A stretch of DNA of 33,758 bases from positions 1 through 33,758 of the forward strand of contig CAITEP010000046.1 in the NCBI GenBank assembly GCA_903891475.1, written 5' to 3'. This document shows positions 23,390 to 33,475 of this stretch, piece after piece. The notes beneath the pieces were generated by a model. It did no database searches, was not told the origin of the DNA, and saw nothing but the letters and a program-made list of their open reading frames with translations. The DNA comes from an uncultured Mucilaginibacter sp. (lineage in GTDB: Bacteria; Bacteroidota; Bacteroidia; Sphingobacteriales; Sphingobacteriaceae). The position numbers and the translations under genes were made by a program. Each line of letters begins with the position of its first letter. Positions within the stretch are counted from its first letter, which is position 1.

Positions 23390-23971
23390 TTATTTTTTGT
23401 CTTTATCTTTTTCTCCATCTTTCACCAATTCGGCTTTAAATGCTTCCAGCATTCGGCCACCACGGTAAAAATATTTTTTATAATAATCATCGTCCAAGCT
23501 ATTAATAGCCACACCACGATTTGAGGCATGCGCGAATTTGTTATCACCCAAATAAATTCCAACGTGCGATATTCTTCTGCTATGTATTTTAAAAAATACC
23601 AAATCGCCTTCTTGCAAGTTTTCCCTTTTAACAGGATTTACCATGCTAAAAATATCTCTTGAATTGCGCTCTATATCAATTTTAAAAACTTCGCTGTACA
23701 ATGTCTTGGTAAAGGCCGAGCAATCAATCCCCTTTTTGGTGCTACCACCAAATCGGTATGGTGTACCAATCCAATCATAAACAAAGTGAAATAATTTTAA
23801 GTTTGATGTTGCCGACAATGCCACCCCCATAATTTGTGAGAAATAATCTTTCGCCAAATTATCATCATCGTCCTGCACTACGGCAGTTTTTTGTTCGGGT
23901 GCGGTTTTAGTTTGAGCTATAGCTGTGATAACGCTAAAAAATAGGACTAAAAGAATTAAAGCTTTCTTCAT
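23390..23971 (-). CDS. Secreted NlpC/P60 peptidoglycan endopeptidase
   Basis: A protein of 193 aa from ATG at 23971. An upstream TTG at 24004 extends the frame but would put 11 residues before the signal peptide, so I reject it. The signal peptide is MKKALILLVLFFSVITAIAQ. The NlpC/P60 domain (about residues 58-180) has GTPYRFGGSTKKGIDCSAF with nucleophile C84, then H136 in SHVGIYLG, and H148 in FAHAS. It should cut cell-wall stem peptides in the periplasm. The tail is Lys/Asp-rich. A good promoter and a terminator flank it, so it is a single-gene unit. Confidence 0.92.
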   Translation of the reverse strand: MKKALILLVLFFSVITAIAQTKTAPEQKTAVVQDDDDNLAKDYFSQIMGVALSATSNLKLFHFVYDWIGTPYRFGGSTKKGIDCSAFTKTLYSEVFKIDIERNSRDIFSMVNPVKRENLQEGDLVFFKIHSRRISHVGIYLGDNKFAHASNRGVAINSLDDDYYKKYFYRGGRMLEAFKAELVKDGEKDKDKK

Positions 23972-24041
23972 ATTATTAGTATTACTGTCCTTTAACAACC
24001 ACAATAGTAGCGATAACAGGACACGCTGTTTATAGTAGGTA

Positions 24042-24071
24042 CAAAAATATTTAAATTTTATTAAGTTACAA
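24042..24071 (-). promoter_or_regulatory. Promoter of the NlpC/P60 gene
   Basis: On the minus strand TATTTTTG (24049 to 24042) is an exact TAnnTTTG match, with TTG (24071 to 24069) 19 bases upstream as the -33 box. The leader would be about 65 bases. The rest of the 340-bp divergent gap holds the pdhA promoter and no gene. Confidence 0.6.
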
Positions 24072-24275
24072 GTATATGACAGATTTTTTCCACAATTGTA
24101 AACTAATATTTACTTAACCTGCCCTAAACAGGCATTAAAGGGGTTTTTTGCATTTTTTTATTAACAATTTATTCGATGTATGAGCTTTGTTTCTGTTCAC
24201 TAAATACTTACTTGGATTGTTTTAGGTAAAAAAATTAAAATAAAATCATAAATATGTTCAACTATTTGCTTGTAG

Positions 24276-24307
24276 TTTCGATATTTTCAAGGATATAATT
24301 AGATTTG
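24276..24307 (+). promoter_or_regulatory. Promoter of the pyruvate dehydrogenase genes
   Basis: TAGATTTG at 24300-24307 fits TAnnTTTG exactly. TTTC at 24276-24279, 20 bases upstream, is an imperfect -33 box. The expected start of transcription is near 24313, about 30 bases before the pdhA ATG. Confidence 0.55.
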
Positions 24308-24343
24308 CGCATTACTATTAAAAAATCATCGTTTTTAAAATAA

Positions 24344-25339
24344 ATGGGGTCAATTGAAATTAATAAAGGCACTTACCTGATGTGGTACGAGGCCATGCTT
24401 TTAATGCGAAAATTTGAAGAAAAAGCAGGACAATTATATGGTCAGCAAAAAATAAGGGGCTTTTGCCACTTATACATTGGGCAAGAGGCTGTTTTAGCCG
24501 GCGCGATGTCGGTTTTAAAGCCGGAAGACAGTATGATTACCGCTTATCGCGACCACGCGCACGCCATTGCTAAAGGTGTAACAAGCAACGCCATCATGGC
24601 CGAGTTATATGGCAAGGCAACCGGATGCTCAAAAGGTAAAGGTGGCTCCATGCACATGTTCGATAAAGAAAAACATTTTTATGGTGGTCATGGTATAGTG
24701 GGCGGTCAGGTGCCTCTTGGTGCAGGTATCGCTTTCGCGGAAAAGTACAAAGGCACTCAATTTGTAAACGTTGCTTATATGGGTGATGGCGCGGTACGTC
24801 AAGGTGCACTAACCGAAACCTTTAATATGGCTGCCCTATGGAAATTGCCGGTAATTTTTGTTTGCGAGAACAACGGTTATGCCATGGGTACCTCTTTAAG
24901 TCGTACCACCGCGCAAACCGATATTTATAAATTAGGTTTGCCTTACGGCATTCCTTCTAGTCCGGTTGATGGCATGGATCCTGCCGCTGTACATGTAGCG
25001 ATGGATGAAGCCGTACAACGCGCACGCAATGGTGAAGGACCAACCTTTTTAGAAATGCGTACCTACAGGTATAAAGGTCACTCCATGTCCGATCCTCAAA
25101 AATATCGTACCAAGGAAGAATTGGAAAGTTATAAGGCAAAAGACCCGATTGATCATGTTAGGCAAATAATTGAAAAAGAAAAATACGCTACTGCCAAATG
25201 GTTTGATGAAATTGATGCCAAAGTGAAGGCAGAGGTTGAAGAATCGGTACGTTTCGCGGAAGAATCACCCTACCCGGATGCAGCTGAACTATATACCGAT
25301 GTATATGTACAGAAAGACTATCCGTACATTATGAGCTAA
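24344..25339 (+). CDS. pdhA: Pyruvate dehydrogenase E1 component, alpha subunit
   Basis: A 331-aa thiamine-diphosphate enzyme subunit. The cofactor motif runs from GDG (147-149) to NN (176-177), in YMGDGAVRQGALTE...CENN. The substrate-channel region GGHGIVGGQVPLG (114-126) and the loop YRYKGHSMSDPQKYR are typical of heterotetrameric PDH E1-alpha. With an E1-beta partner it decarboxylates pyruvate and passes the acetyl group to E2. E2 is encoded 47 bases downstream on the same strand. The E1-beta and E3 genes are not in the window, so they must lie elsewhere. Branched-chain 2-oxoacid dehydrogenase is the main alternative. Confidence 0.9.
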   Translation: MGSIEINKGTYLMWYEAMLLMRKFEEKAGQLYGQQKIRGFCHLYIGQEAVLAGAMSVLKPEDSMITAYRDHAHAIAKGVTSNAIMAELYGKATGCSKGKGGSMHMFDKEKHFYGGHGIVGGQVPLGAGIAFAEKYKGTQFVNVAYMGDGAVRQGALTETFNMAALWKLPVIFVCENNGYAMGTSLSRTTAQTDIYKLGLPYGIPSSPVDGMDPAAVHVAMDEAVQRARNGEGPTFLEMRTYRYKGHSMSDPQKYRTKEELESYKAKDPIDHVRQIIEKEKYATAKWFDEIDAKVKAEVEESVRFAEESPYPDAAELYTDVYVQKDYPYIMS

Positions 25340-25386
25340 GCATTTATAAACCAAAAGAAATTAAAAAAACCATTCATCATTAATAT

Positions 25387-27009
25387 ATGGCCGAAGTTAT
25401 TAAAATGCCAAAAATGAGCGATACCATGACCGAAGGGGTTTTGGCTAAATGGCATAAAAAAGTTGGTGACAAAGTAAAATCGGGCGATGTACTTGCCGAG
25501 ATTGAAACTGATAAAGCTACCATGGATTTTGAATCGTACCAGGACGGCACTTTACTGTACATCGGCGTTGAAGAAGGTAAAGCAGTTCCGGTTGATGCCT
25601 TGATAGCCGTTATTGGCAAAGAGGGCGAAGACTATAAATCGGCCCTGGGTGCGGCAAGCCCAGCCGATAAAAAAGAAGCTGCCCCGGTTGTGGAGGATAA
25701 AAAACCACAAGCCGCCGCACCCGCTAAAGCAAAGGTTGATAAATCGAGCATCCCGGCTACGGTAATACGTATGCCTGCCTTGAGCGATACCATGACTGAG
25801 GGTGTAATCAATAAATGGAATTTTAAAGTAGGTGATACCGTAAAAGCCGATGATTCATTAGCCGATGTTGAAACAGACAAAGCTACCATGGAGGTTGTTG
25901 GTTATGAAGCCGGCACCTTATTATATATAGGCCCAAAAGAAGGCGAAGCCGCTAAAGTGCATGGCATTATAGCCATTGTAGGTAAAGCCGGAACTGATAT
26001 CAGTGCCTTATTAGATGATAGTGGCGATGATGCCGCTGCCGAAAGTGCACCTACCGCGCATGCGGAAGCTGCTCAATCGGCAACGCCTGCCGCACATGCA
26101 GAGACTGCTACTGATGATAGCCGTGTAAAAGCCTCTCCATTGGCTCGTAAAATAGCTAAAGAAAAAGGCATCAACCTAAATAACGTAACCGGAACTGCCG
26201 AAGGTGGCCGTATTACCAAAAAAGACGTAGAATCGTACACGCCAGCCGCGGCTCCGGCCAAAACTGAAAGCGCGCCAGCTACCAGTGCCGCCCCTGCTGC
26301 TCCAAAATTGCCAACTTATACAGGTGTTGAAAGCTTCAGCGAGAAGCCGGTAACCCAAATGCGTAAAGCTATAAGCCGCCGCTTATCCGAAAGCTTGTTT
26401 ACCGCTCCGCATTTTTATGTTACCATGACGATTGATATGGACGAAGCCATCAAGGCCCGTACCCGCATCAATGAGGTTTCGCCAGTTAAAATATCATTTA
26501 ACGATTTTGTTTTAAAAGCTTGCGCGGTTGCCCTTAAGCAACACCCTGCCATTAATTCATCTTTCTTGGGCGATAAGATTCGCACCAATGAACATGTACA
26601 TATTGGTGTAGCCGTAGCGGTTGATGAGGGTTTATTGGTGCCAGTAATTAAATTTGCCGATGGTAAATCATTGAGCCATATCTCGGTGGAGGTGAAAGAT
26701 TTCGCTCAAAAAGCCAAATCTAAAAAGCTGCAACCTGCCGAAATGGAAGGTTCTACTTTTACCATCTCTAACTTAGGTATGTTTGGGGTTGATGAGTTTA
26801 CCGCCATTATTAATACACCTAACGCTTGTATTTTAGCAGTTAGTGGTATTCAACAAGTACCTGTTGTTAAAAATGGGGCTGTTGTACCAGGCAATATCAT
26901 GAAAGTTACCCTTAGCAGCGACCATCGTGTAGTTGATGGTGCTTCGGGTGCAGCCTTCTTGCAAACATTAAAATCATTATTAGAAGAACCTGTTAGGTTA
27001 TTAATCTAA
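25387..27009 (+). CDS. pdhC: Pyruvate dehydrogenase E2, dihydrolipoamide acetyltransferase
   Basis: A 540-aa protein with two lipoyl domains (about 2-80 and 124-202). Each carries the lipoylated Lys in ETDKATM (K43 and K165). Ala/Pro-rich linkers connect them to a peripheral-subunit-binding domain (about 246-284: VKASPLARKIAKEKGINLNN) and to the acyltransferase core (about 310-540). The catalytic motif DHRVVDG includes H513 and D517. It moves acetyl groups from E1 to CoA and forms the core of the complex. Co-transcription with pdhA is likely given the 47-base gap and the single terminator after this gene. The two lipoyl domains are near-duplicates, which fits an internal duplication. Confidence 0.93.
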   Translation: MAEVIKMPKMSDTMTEGVLAKWHKKVGDKVKSGDVLAEIETDKATMDFESYQDGTLLYIGVEEGKAVPVDALIAVIGKEGEDYKSALGAASPADKKEAAPVVEDKKPQAAAPAKAKVDKSSIPATVIRMPALSDTMTEGVINKWNFKVGDTVKADDSLADVETDKATMEVVGYEAGTLLYIGPKEGEAAKVHGIIAIVGKAGTDISALLDDSGDDAAAESAPTAHAEAAQSATPAAHAETATDDSRVKASPLARKIAKEKGINLNNVTGTAEGGRITKKDVESYTPAAAPAKTESAPATSAAPAAPKLPTYTGVESFSEKPVTQMRKAISRRLSESLFTAPHFYVTMTIDMDEAIKARTRINEVSPVKISFNDFVLKACAVALKQHPAINSSFLGDKIRTNEHVHIGVAVAVDEGLLVPVIKFADGKSLSHISVEVKDFAQKAKSKKLQPAEMEGSTFTISNLGMFGVDEFTAIINTPNACILAVSGIQQVPVVKNGAVVPGNIMKVTLSSDHRVVDGASGAAFLQTLKSLLEEPVRLLI

Positions 27010-27038
27010 CAGGAGGTATTATAATAATAAGCATATTG

Positions 27039-27072
27039 AAAGCGATGGGTTGAAAAACCTGTCGCTTTTTTG
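27039..27072 (+). terminator. Terminator of the pdhA-pdhC transcript
   Basis: AAAGCGA (27039-27045) pairs with TCGCTTT (27062-27068), with further GGTT/AACC pairing inside, and a T-rich tract follows. It lies 30 bases after the E2 stop codon. Confidence 0.8.
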
Positions 27073-27595
27073 TTTTTTTAGCTACGCCTTGTTTGTATTA
27101 AAATTCAACCTAACTTTATTAAAAACCCGAATTATCAAAAACGCTAAATAGGGCTTTATTCGGCTTAAATATAAAAATACCTATACTTTATCGCGGCAGC
27201 AGATATAAAGCCATTAGGCGGGAATTTAAACGGTATTTAAACGGTTTTAAAATTGCCTCTTTATTAAGCTTATCAAAAACCTTTTACCCGGCATTCAATT
27301 GGACTCAAAATAATCTTGATTAAATCACTAAAACCACGAAAAAGGAATTGGAATAAATATTCTGAAGCCTTAACTACCAAAATTGTAGAAAGTAGTTAGT
27401 CTTGTTCATAGAGAACGCTGAAGAAATATATTTTTAATAATGGATATCAGGTATTCTATTTTGTGAGTAATAATAAGTATCCATCTTAATTAAACATGCC
27501 TGGGTGTGGAAATGTAAAGAGTAACAACAATACAAATTCCTTTTTTATCAGTCTATTAAAATCACAAATCCTATTTGTGGAAAATTTGCCAAACA
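27073..27595. other. 520-bp intergenic region without a gene
   Basis: I see no gene here. A short direct repeat TTTAAACGGT occurs twice near 27230. A CACAAAT/ATTTGTG hairpin at 27563-27579 with a weak T-tract on the minus strand may end the MORN-hydrolase transcript. Nothing else is recognisable. Confidence 0.5.
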
Positions 27596-29005
27596 CTATT
27601 TTAATATTTTTTGAATCCAGTCTACACAATTTGAGGGGGAAACTATCGACCATGAATGTGGATGTCTTGTTCCATCTAATCTATAGCCTTTACCAAGCGC
27701 TGGTACTAATTCAGCATCGTCGTTACCATTCAAATTTAAAAAATTAATCATGGCGGATAAATCCGCTGCATTCATGTCATAATAATCTCGATTTCGTTCT
27801 TTTAATTGCCACAGTATATCAGGGTCACAATAAAGCCTAATAGGCACTTTTATCAAATATTTAGCATTTCCACCATCTTTTTGGGATCTTGAATACATCG
27901 AGTATTTAATATATTGTTCAGGAAATTGGTCGGGCGAACCACCATAAGCTTTATTACAACTATTTACAATCGATTTAGATTCGATGAGTCCATTCAATCT
28001 TCCAGCACTTAGATTGGTTTTTCCATCGTTTAATGAAATAAATCGTTTGGCAGTATTGTAAAGACCTGCAATATCAACAGGAGGATCAATACCAATTACA
28101 GCAGCAGGGATCAAAAAAGTTTTAGTGCTATCTTCTCTTGATATTTCGGTATATCTGAGCGCAAGCATTCCACCACCTGATAGTCCGCTTAAAATAAACT
28201 TTTCTTTTGATAAATGATAACTAGCTGTAACTTCTTTAAATGCTTTGTTTAAGAAGTTTAACGTTGTTTTATCACCATCAATGTCGCCATTATTAATCGA
28301 TAATATTAATGTTAAAATTTGATTATCAGCTGCCAATTGTATTAACTCCTTATTACTACAAATTACATTTTCTGCCGACTCACCGCTGCCAGGTAGCAAA
28401 ACCAGCGTACCTTTTATAAGTGCCTTAGGTGGTAACGTATAGTAGTATAATGAATCTGAAGTTATATTATTTGAATAGATATTTTCATTGTCGAAAGGAG
28501 CAGGGCTGTTTCTCTTGAGCGAATCCAAATAAGTTTGATCTAAATTTATAAATTGACCATCTAAAAAATGACCCTCAAGTTTCAGTCCTGATTCAAAAGT
28601 AATTTCACCCTTACCCTGTAAAACATTATTTACAAAAGATCCACTCATAACGTCTCCATCATCATTTATTTTGCCATTGCCTTGAAGAAATCCGTTAAAA
28701 AATACACCTTCAAGATCGTAATTATTAGGTAACAAGTATTTACCCTGACCATTCAATTTGCCTTTTTTTAAATAGCCAATATATTTACCAACCTCTTTAC
28801 TGTTTCTACTCCAAGTAGCTGTCCCAAATCCATTACCATAGCCCTTGATGCAATCTCCTTTCCAAACAATAGAATCTTTGGGCGAATAATTATAGTCCCA
28901 TATCCTGCATCCTGAACTTGCAGCTTTTACATATTTCCCTCTTATTTTTTGAGCAAAAGTTGTAAATGGCATTAAACAGATTAGGGGAATAAGAATAAAC
29001 CTCAT
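27596..29005 (-). CDS. Secreted MORN-repeat protein fused to an alpha/beta-hydrolase domain
   Basis: A 469-aa protein from ATG at 29005. An upstream ATG at 29059 is possible, but only the inner start gives a clean signal peptide (MRFILIPLICLMPFTTFAQ). Residues 54-147 hold about four MORN-type repeats, for example KGYGNGFGTATW, KKGKLNGQGKYLL, NGFLQGNGKI and NNVLQGKGEI. The C-terminal part looks like a serine hydrolase: LVLLPGSGES opens it, the nucleophile elbow is GLSGGGM (S276), and a late HPHSW motif could supply the catalytic His. The substrate is unknown. MORN repeats often bind membranes or other proteins, so they may position the enzyme at the envelope (inference). No operon partner is present. 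Confidence 0.75.
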   Translation of the reverse strand: MRFILIPLICLMPFTTFAQKIRGKYVKAASSGCRIWDYNYSPKDSIVWKGDCIKGYGNGFGTATWSRNSKEVGKYIGYLKKGKLNGQGKYLLPNNYDLEGVFFNGFLQGNGKINDDGDVMSGSFVNNVLQGKGEITFESGLKLEGHFLDGQFINLDQTYLDSLKRNSPAPFDNENIYSNNITSDSLYYYTLPPKALIKGTLVLLPGSGESAENVICSNKELIQLAADNQILTLILSINNGDIDGDKTTLNFLNKAFKEVTASYHLSKEKFILSGLSGGGMLALRYTEISREDSTKTFLIPAAVIGIDPPVDIAGLYNTAKRFISLNDGKTNLSAGRLNGLIESKSIVNSCNKAYGGSPDQFPEQYIKYSMYSRSQKDGGNAKYLIKVPIRLYCDPDILWQLKERNRDYYDMNAADLSAMINFLNLNGNDDAELVPALGKGYRLDGTRHPHSWSIVSPSNCVDWIQKILK

Positions 29006-29214
29006 GAAGTATTTATTACAATGTTTGTGGTAACTAGTAAGTAAATATCTAAAATTCATACCCTCTTAAAGAATAGTTTAACGTAATTTAACAAAAGCAG
29101 ATTTTGTTGTTAAAATAAGGGGGGCCAACTCTTTGAGATTTAAAAACTTACCATCCTATCAATACCTATTACCATATTTTTAATATCTTTAACAAACCAA
29201 TAGTTTAAGCATAT

Positions 29215-31335
29215 ATGAAATCAATTGCGTGTACTATTCTTTCCTTATTATTTTCATGCCTTACTTTCGCGCAAACCATGACTAACAAAATCATATACCC
29301 TGCTACCAGAAAAGTTGATACCATAGATACCTATTTTGGCACCAAAGTACCCGACCCTTATAGGTGGTTGGAAGACGACCGTGCCGATGATACCAAAGCA
29401 TGGGTTACCGCCCAAAATAAGGTAACACAAGGCTATTTATCCCAAATTCCTTATCGGGAGGCCTTGCACGATCGTTTAAAACAACTTTGGAATTACGAAA
29501 AATTCAGCGCGCCATTTAAGGAAGGCAAATACACTTACTTTTATAAAAATGATGGCTTACAGAGCCAGTCTATTTTATGGCGACAAATTGGAGATGGCGC
29601 ACCCGAAATATTTCTGGATCCCAATAAATTCTCGACCGATGGCACCACTTCCTTACAGGGAATTTCGTTTACCAAGGATGGCAGTATGGCGGCCTATCAA
29701 TTATCAGAAGGCGGGAGCGATTGGCGCAAGGTAATTGTAATAAAAACGGAAGATAAATCAATTGTAGGCGATACCCTAACCGATATTAAATTTAGCGGTA
29801 TAGCCTGGAAGGGTAACACCGGATTTTACTATAGCAGCTATGACAAGCCGAAAGCAGGTTCGCAGTTATCAGGCATGACGCAGTTTCATAAACTGTATTA
29901 CCATGAGCTAGGCACCAAACAAAGTACCGATCAGCTTATATTTGGCGGCGATAAAACACCCAGGCGATACATTGGTGCCTATTTAACTGAGGATGAACGC
30001 TTTTTGGTAATAACAGCCGCTAACACCACAACAGGGAATGAGCTTTATTTGCAGGACCTTAGCACTCCTGGAAGCACCATCAATACCTTGGTCGATAATT
30101 TTGATAATGTACACCATGTGCTTAATAATGATGGTAATAAACTAATAATACTTACCAATTTATATGCGCCAAACTATAAGGTGGTAACTGCCGATGCCGC
30201 AAACGCGAAACCTATTTTTTGGAAAGATTTGATACCTACCACCCAAAATGTATTGACAGCCAATACAGGAGGTGGTAAAATTTTTGCCGAGTATTTAAAA
30301 GATGCCACCTCCTATGTGGAGCAATACAGTATGGATGGCAAACTGGAACATGCCATCACCCTGCCGGGATTGGGTACAGCCAGCGGTTTTAGTGCAAGAA
30401 TGGAGGAGACCGAATTGTACTATAGTTTTACCAGCTATGTTTACCCGCCAACTATTTTTAAGTACAATATTGCAAGCGGCATCTCCACTGTTTTTAAAAA
30501 ATCGGGCGTTCAATTTAATCCCGATTTGTACGAGAGCAAGCAGGTTTTCTATGCATCCAAGGATGGTACAAAAATCCCTATGATTATTACCTATAAAAAA
30601 GGGATGAAAATAAATGGTAAAAACCCAACCCTCTTATATGGTTATGGGGGTTTTAATATAAGCTTAACACCTGCATTTAGTGTTTCGAATATTGTTTTGC
30701 TTGATCAAGGCGGAATTTACGCGGTGCCAAACCTCCGTGGTGGAGGCGAATATGGTGGTAAATGGCATAAAGCAGGCATTAAAATGAAAAAGCAAAACGT
30801 ATTCAATGACTTTATCGCGGCTGCAGAATACCTGATAAAACATAAATATACTTCAAAGGATTACCTTGCTATCTCCGGAGGCTCAAATGGCGGGCTATTA
30901 GTTGGCGCGGTAATGACGCAAAGACCAGATTTGTGCAAGGTGGCGTTTCCGGCAGTTGGCGTAATGGATATGCTGCGGTATAATAAATTCACCGCGGGTG
31001 CTGGCTGGAGTTATGATTATGGTACTGCCGAAGATTCAAAGGAGATGTTTCAATATCTTTATAATTACTCCCCATATCATGCCCTAAAACCAGCCAATTA
31101 CCCTGCCACCATGGTTACCACTGCCGACCATGACGACCGTGTGGTACCTGCACATTCGTTTAAATTTGGAGCAAGACTGCAAGAAATGCAAAAAGGCGCA
31201 ATGCCAACTTTAATTAGAATTGAAACAAATGCAGGGCATGGTGCAGGGCAAAGCACCAATCAAGTAATAAACGGACAAGTTGATAAATGGGCATTTATGT
31301 TTTGGAATATGGGTATCAGAAAGCTAAACCCATAA
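29215..31335 (+). CDS. Prolyl oligopeptidase family serine peptidase (S9A), secreted
   Basis: A 706-aa protein with a signal peptide (MKSIACTILSLLFSCLTFAQ), so it is periplasmic. The early motif DPYRWLEDD is typical of prolyl oligopeptidases and precedes the beta-propeller (about 80-430). The peptidase domain carries the nucleophile S557 in GGSNGGLL, the Asp in DHDDRVVP and H675 in AGHGAG. The family cuts short peptides after proline. Length agrees with the usual 700 residues. A TATCTTTA box at 29184-29191 may be its -7 promoter element. It is a single gene converging on the processing-protease gene 36 bases away. Confidence 0.93.
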   Translation: MKSIACTILSLLFSCLTFAQTMTNKIIYPATRKVDTIDTYFGTKVPDPYRWLEDDRADDTKAWVTAQNKVTQGYLSQIPYREALHDRLKQLWNYEKFSAPFKEGKYTYFYKNDGLQSQSILWRQIGDGAPEIFLDPNKFSTDGTTSLQGISFTKDGSMAAYQLSEGGSDWRKVIVIKTEDKSIVGDTLTDIKFSGIAWKGNTGFYYSSYDKPKAGSQLSGMTQFHKLYYHELGTKQSTDQLIFGGDKTPRRYIGAYLTEDERFLVITAANTTTGNELYLQDLSTPGSTINTLVDNFDNVHHVLNNDGNKLIILTNLYAPNYKVVTADAANAKPIFWKDLIPTTQNVLTANTGGGKIFAEYLKDATSYVEQYSMDGKLEHAITLPGLGTASGFSARMEETELYYSFTSYVYPPTIFKYNIASGISTVFKKSGVQFNPDLYESKQVFYASKDGTKIPMIITYKKGMKINGKNPTLLYGYGGFNISLTPAFSVSNIVLLDQGGIYAVPNLRGGGEYGGKWHKAGIKMKKQNVFNDFIAAAEYLIKHKYTSKDYLAISGGSNGGLLVGAVMTQRPDLCKVAFPAVGVMDMLRYNKFTAGAGWSYDYGTAEDSKEMFQYLYNYSPYHALKPANYPATMVTTADHDDRVVPAHSFKFGARLQEMQKGAMPTLIRIETNAGHGAGQSTNQVINGQVDKWAFMFWNMGIRKLNP

Positions 31336-31371
31336 GGCAATCAAATATTTGAAGGAAAAAATGAGTTACTA

Positions 31372-33126
31372 TTAATTTTCCATTGATACCGAATCCTTAT
31401 CGGCCTTTTTATTTTTTAAGCTAAGAACTGGCTTACCAATTATTTTATATTGCCCATTGCCTTTTAATATTGATGCTACAAGATCTTTGTTTTGCATTGT
31501 CTTAACGGCTTCAGCAATATCCTTATCGTATTTAAAATTCACTTCGTATTTACCCTTATCAAAATAATACCTCGATATTATTTCAATCTCTAAGGCACGC
31601 TTTATCTCATCTTTATGCAGTTGTAAATCATTGTTTTTGGCCGAGGCTATCTTTGCTTTTAAGGCTTCATACTCTGGCTTTAAATCGGCAAATTGTTTTT
31701 CTTTAGTTACTTCGGTTTTAAAGCTTTCCAATAGCTTTTCATATCCAGTGGTATAGGTGAAGTTTTTGCCATTTACATATTTTACAAAATCTGCATATTC
31801 ATTATCTGTTACGCTAAATTTACGAGCATCCTTGTCGATGGCAGGATGCGTTTTCCAATAATAATTGGCATAATCAAAAACAAATAACTTATTAACAATT
31901 GCTTGTGTAACCTTAGAGAAACGTTCCTTTTTAACGAGGATATCCGGATAAATACCACTTCCATCATAAACAGAGCGACCGCTTTTGGTTTTGAATTCAT
32001 GCAGTAATGAATCGGCAACCTTAACTACACTTCCATCATCTTTACGGTGGGTATAATCCATGGCCTGTATACACCTGCCTGATGGAACATAATACTTAGC
32101 AATGGTTATTTTTACCAAACTGTTATAAGGCATACTAAAGGTTTGCTGTACCAGCCCTTTGCCATAACTACGCTGACCAATAATTACGGCCCTGTCCAAA
32201 TCTTGCAAGGAGCCAGCCACAATCTCAGATGCTGATGCCGAACCACCGTTCATTAATACAACCAGCGGCAAGTTGGGTTCAATTGGTGTAGCAACAGTTT
32301 TATAGGTAACATTTTTTTCTCGTATCTTTCCCTTTTGAGATACTACTTCAACATCCTTATTAACAAAAAGATTAACAATTTTTACGGCTTCCTGTAATAT
32401 TCCACCACCATTGGCGCGAAGGTCTAAAATAATACCATTGGGGTTCTTTTTCTTTATATCAACCAAAGCGCTTTTTACCTCATCAGCTGAATTTTGTAAA
32501 AACTGATCGAGCTTTATATACCCCATGTTTCCGTCAACCATTCCGTAATATGGAACATTGGGTTCTATAATTTCATCCCTAACTAAATCCAATTGGGTGG
32601 TTTGCTCCTTACCCTCTGGCTTTATCATAAGCTTTACAGACGTCCCTTTGGCTCCCTTTAATAAAACGCCTACCTCATCGTTACTTTTACCTTCTAAAAC
32701 AACATCGTTAATCTTGACCAATTGGTCGCCTGGTCTGATATTTGCCTTAAAGGCGGGGAAGCCTTCTAAAATCCCGGCAAAAAATATTTTTTTATCCCGA
32801 ATAAATACAGATGCGCCTATACCTCCAAATTGGGTACTTACGTAGTGGAGCTTATACTCTTCCATCTCCGATTCAGGTACGTAAACGGTATAGGGGTCTA
32901 AGCCTTCGAGCATTGCGTCAATGCCCGATTTTAACATCTTAGAAGAGTTAATATCATCCACATAATTAATGTTTACCTCTTTATATACGGAGGTAAAAAT
33001 GTCGAGATTTTTGGCTATTTGAAAAAGATCGTCGCTAAAGGCTAGGGAAACAATACTTAATAAAAAAACACTGGCCACTATGAACCATTTACGGTACTTT
33101 TTTAAAATAAGCCTTCCCCTATACAT
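31372..33126 (-). CDS. C-terminal processing peptidase (S41) with PDZ domain
   Basis: A 584-aa CtpA/Prc-type protease. A membrane helix or uncleaved signal is at about residues 13-30, then a PDZ domain (about 95-180) and the S41 core. The catalytic dyad is S298 in GGSASASE and K323 in RSYGKGLVQ, 25 residues apart as in other family members. The C-terminal extension of about 200 charged residues is typical for Bacteroidota homologues. It degrades or trims envelope proteins from their C-termini. The gene converges on the prolyl oligopeptidase gene, with no clear terminator in the 36-base gap beyond the short palindrome CAAATATTTG. Confidence 0.93.
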   Translation of the reverse strand: MYRGRLILKKYRKWFIVASVFLLSIVSLAFSDDLFQIAKNLDIFTSVYKEVNINYVDDINSSKMLKSGIDAMLEGLDPYTVYVPESEMEEYKLHYVSTQFGGIGASVFIRDKKIFFAGILEGFPAFKANIRPGDQLVKINDVVLEGKSNDEVGVLLKGAKGTSVKLMIKPEGKEQTTQLDLVRDEIIEPNVPYYGMVDGNMGYIKLDQFLQNSADEVKSALVDIKKKNPNGIILDLRANGGGILQEAVKIVNLFVNKDVEVVSQKGKIREKNVTYKTVATPIEPNLPLVVLMNGGSASASEIVAGSLQDLDRAVIIGQRSYGKGLVQQTFSMPYNSLVKITIAKYYVPSGRCIQAMDYTHRKDDGSVVKVADSLLHEFKTKSGRSVYDGSGIYPDILVKKERFSKVTQAIVNKLFVFDYANYYWKTHPAIDKDARKFSVTDNEYADFVKYVNGKNFTYTTGYEKLLESFKTEVTKEKQFADLKPEYEALKAKIASAKNNDLQLHKDEIKRALEIEIISRYYFDKGKYEVNFKYDKDIAEAVKTMQNKDLVASILKGNGQYKIIGKPVLSLKNKKADKDSVSMEN

Positions 33127-33242
33127 ATCAAACCCTATTTAATTGATGGAAGAAAATTATAAATTTATATGACTTAAGCAAGCTGATTTTTTAATGATAA
33201 AATAGCCTGCAAAAATTTTACTTCTATTATTTTCAGTTCATA

Positions 33243-33458
33243 TTATAACCTATTGGTATCCATATTTACCAATGCTTTTTTTAAGGTAAACAAAACGTAA
33301 TCACGTTTGCGATGTACCAGGTTCATTAAATTTGCTATCAACGCGTCTTCATTTCCTTCGGTATATTGCAAATCCGCATCCGTTAAATGATTATATTTTC
33401 GCTGGATTTTAATTTTAATCCTTTCCCAGTCTTTGTTAGAAATTTTAATTTCGGCCAT
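33243..33458 (-). CDS. Small CsbD-like protein
   Basis: A 71-aa protein with no signal peptide. It resembles the CsbD/UPF0337 stress-protein family in layout: an opening DWERIKIKIQRKY, then LTDADLQYTEGNEDALI and a charged helical tail. CsbD proteins accumulate under general stress, but their molecular role is unknown. The start at 33458 is preceded by an exact TAnnTTTG box on the minus strand. The match is judged by eye and is moderately secure. Confidence 0.65.
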   Translation of the reverse strand: MAEIKISNKDWERIKIKIQRKYNHLTDADLQYTEGNEDALIANLMNLVHRKRDYVLFTLKKALVNMDTNRL

Positions 33459-33475
33459 GATAAAAATATTTTCAA

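Noticed and set aside
27496..27747. 83-aa + strand open frame at the 3' end of the MORN-hydrolase gene
   Set aside because: It overlaps the end of a well-supported gene on the other strand, with no promoter, no family motif and no match in style to neighbours.
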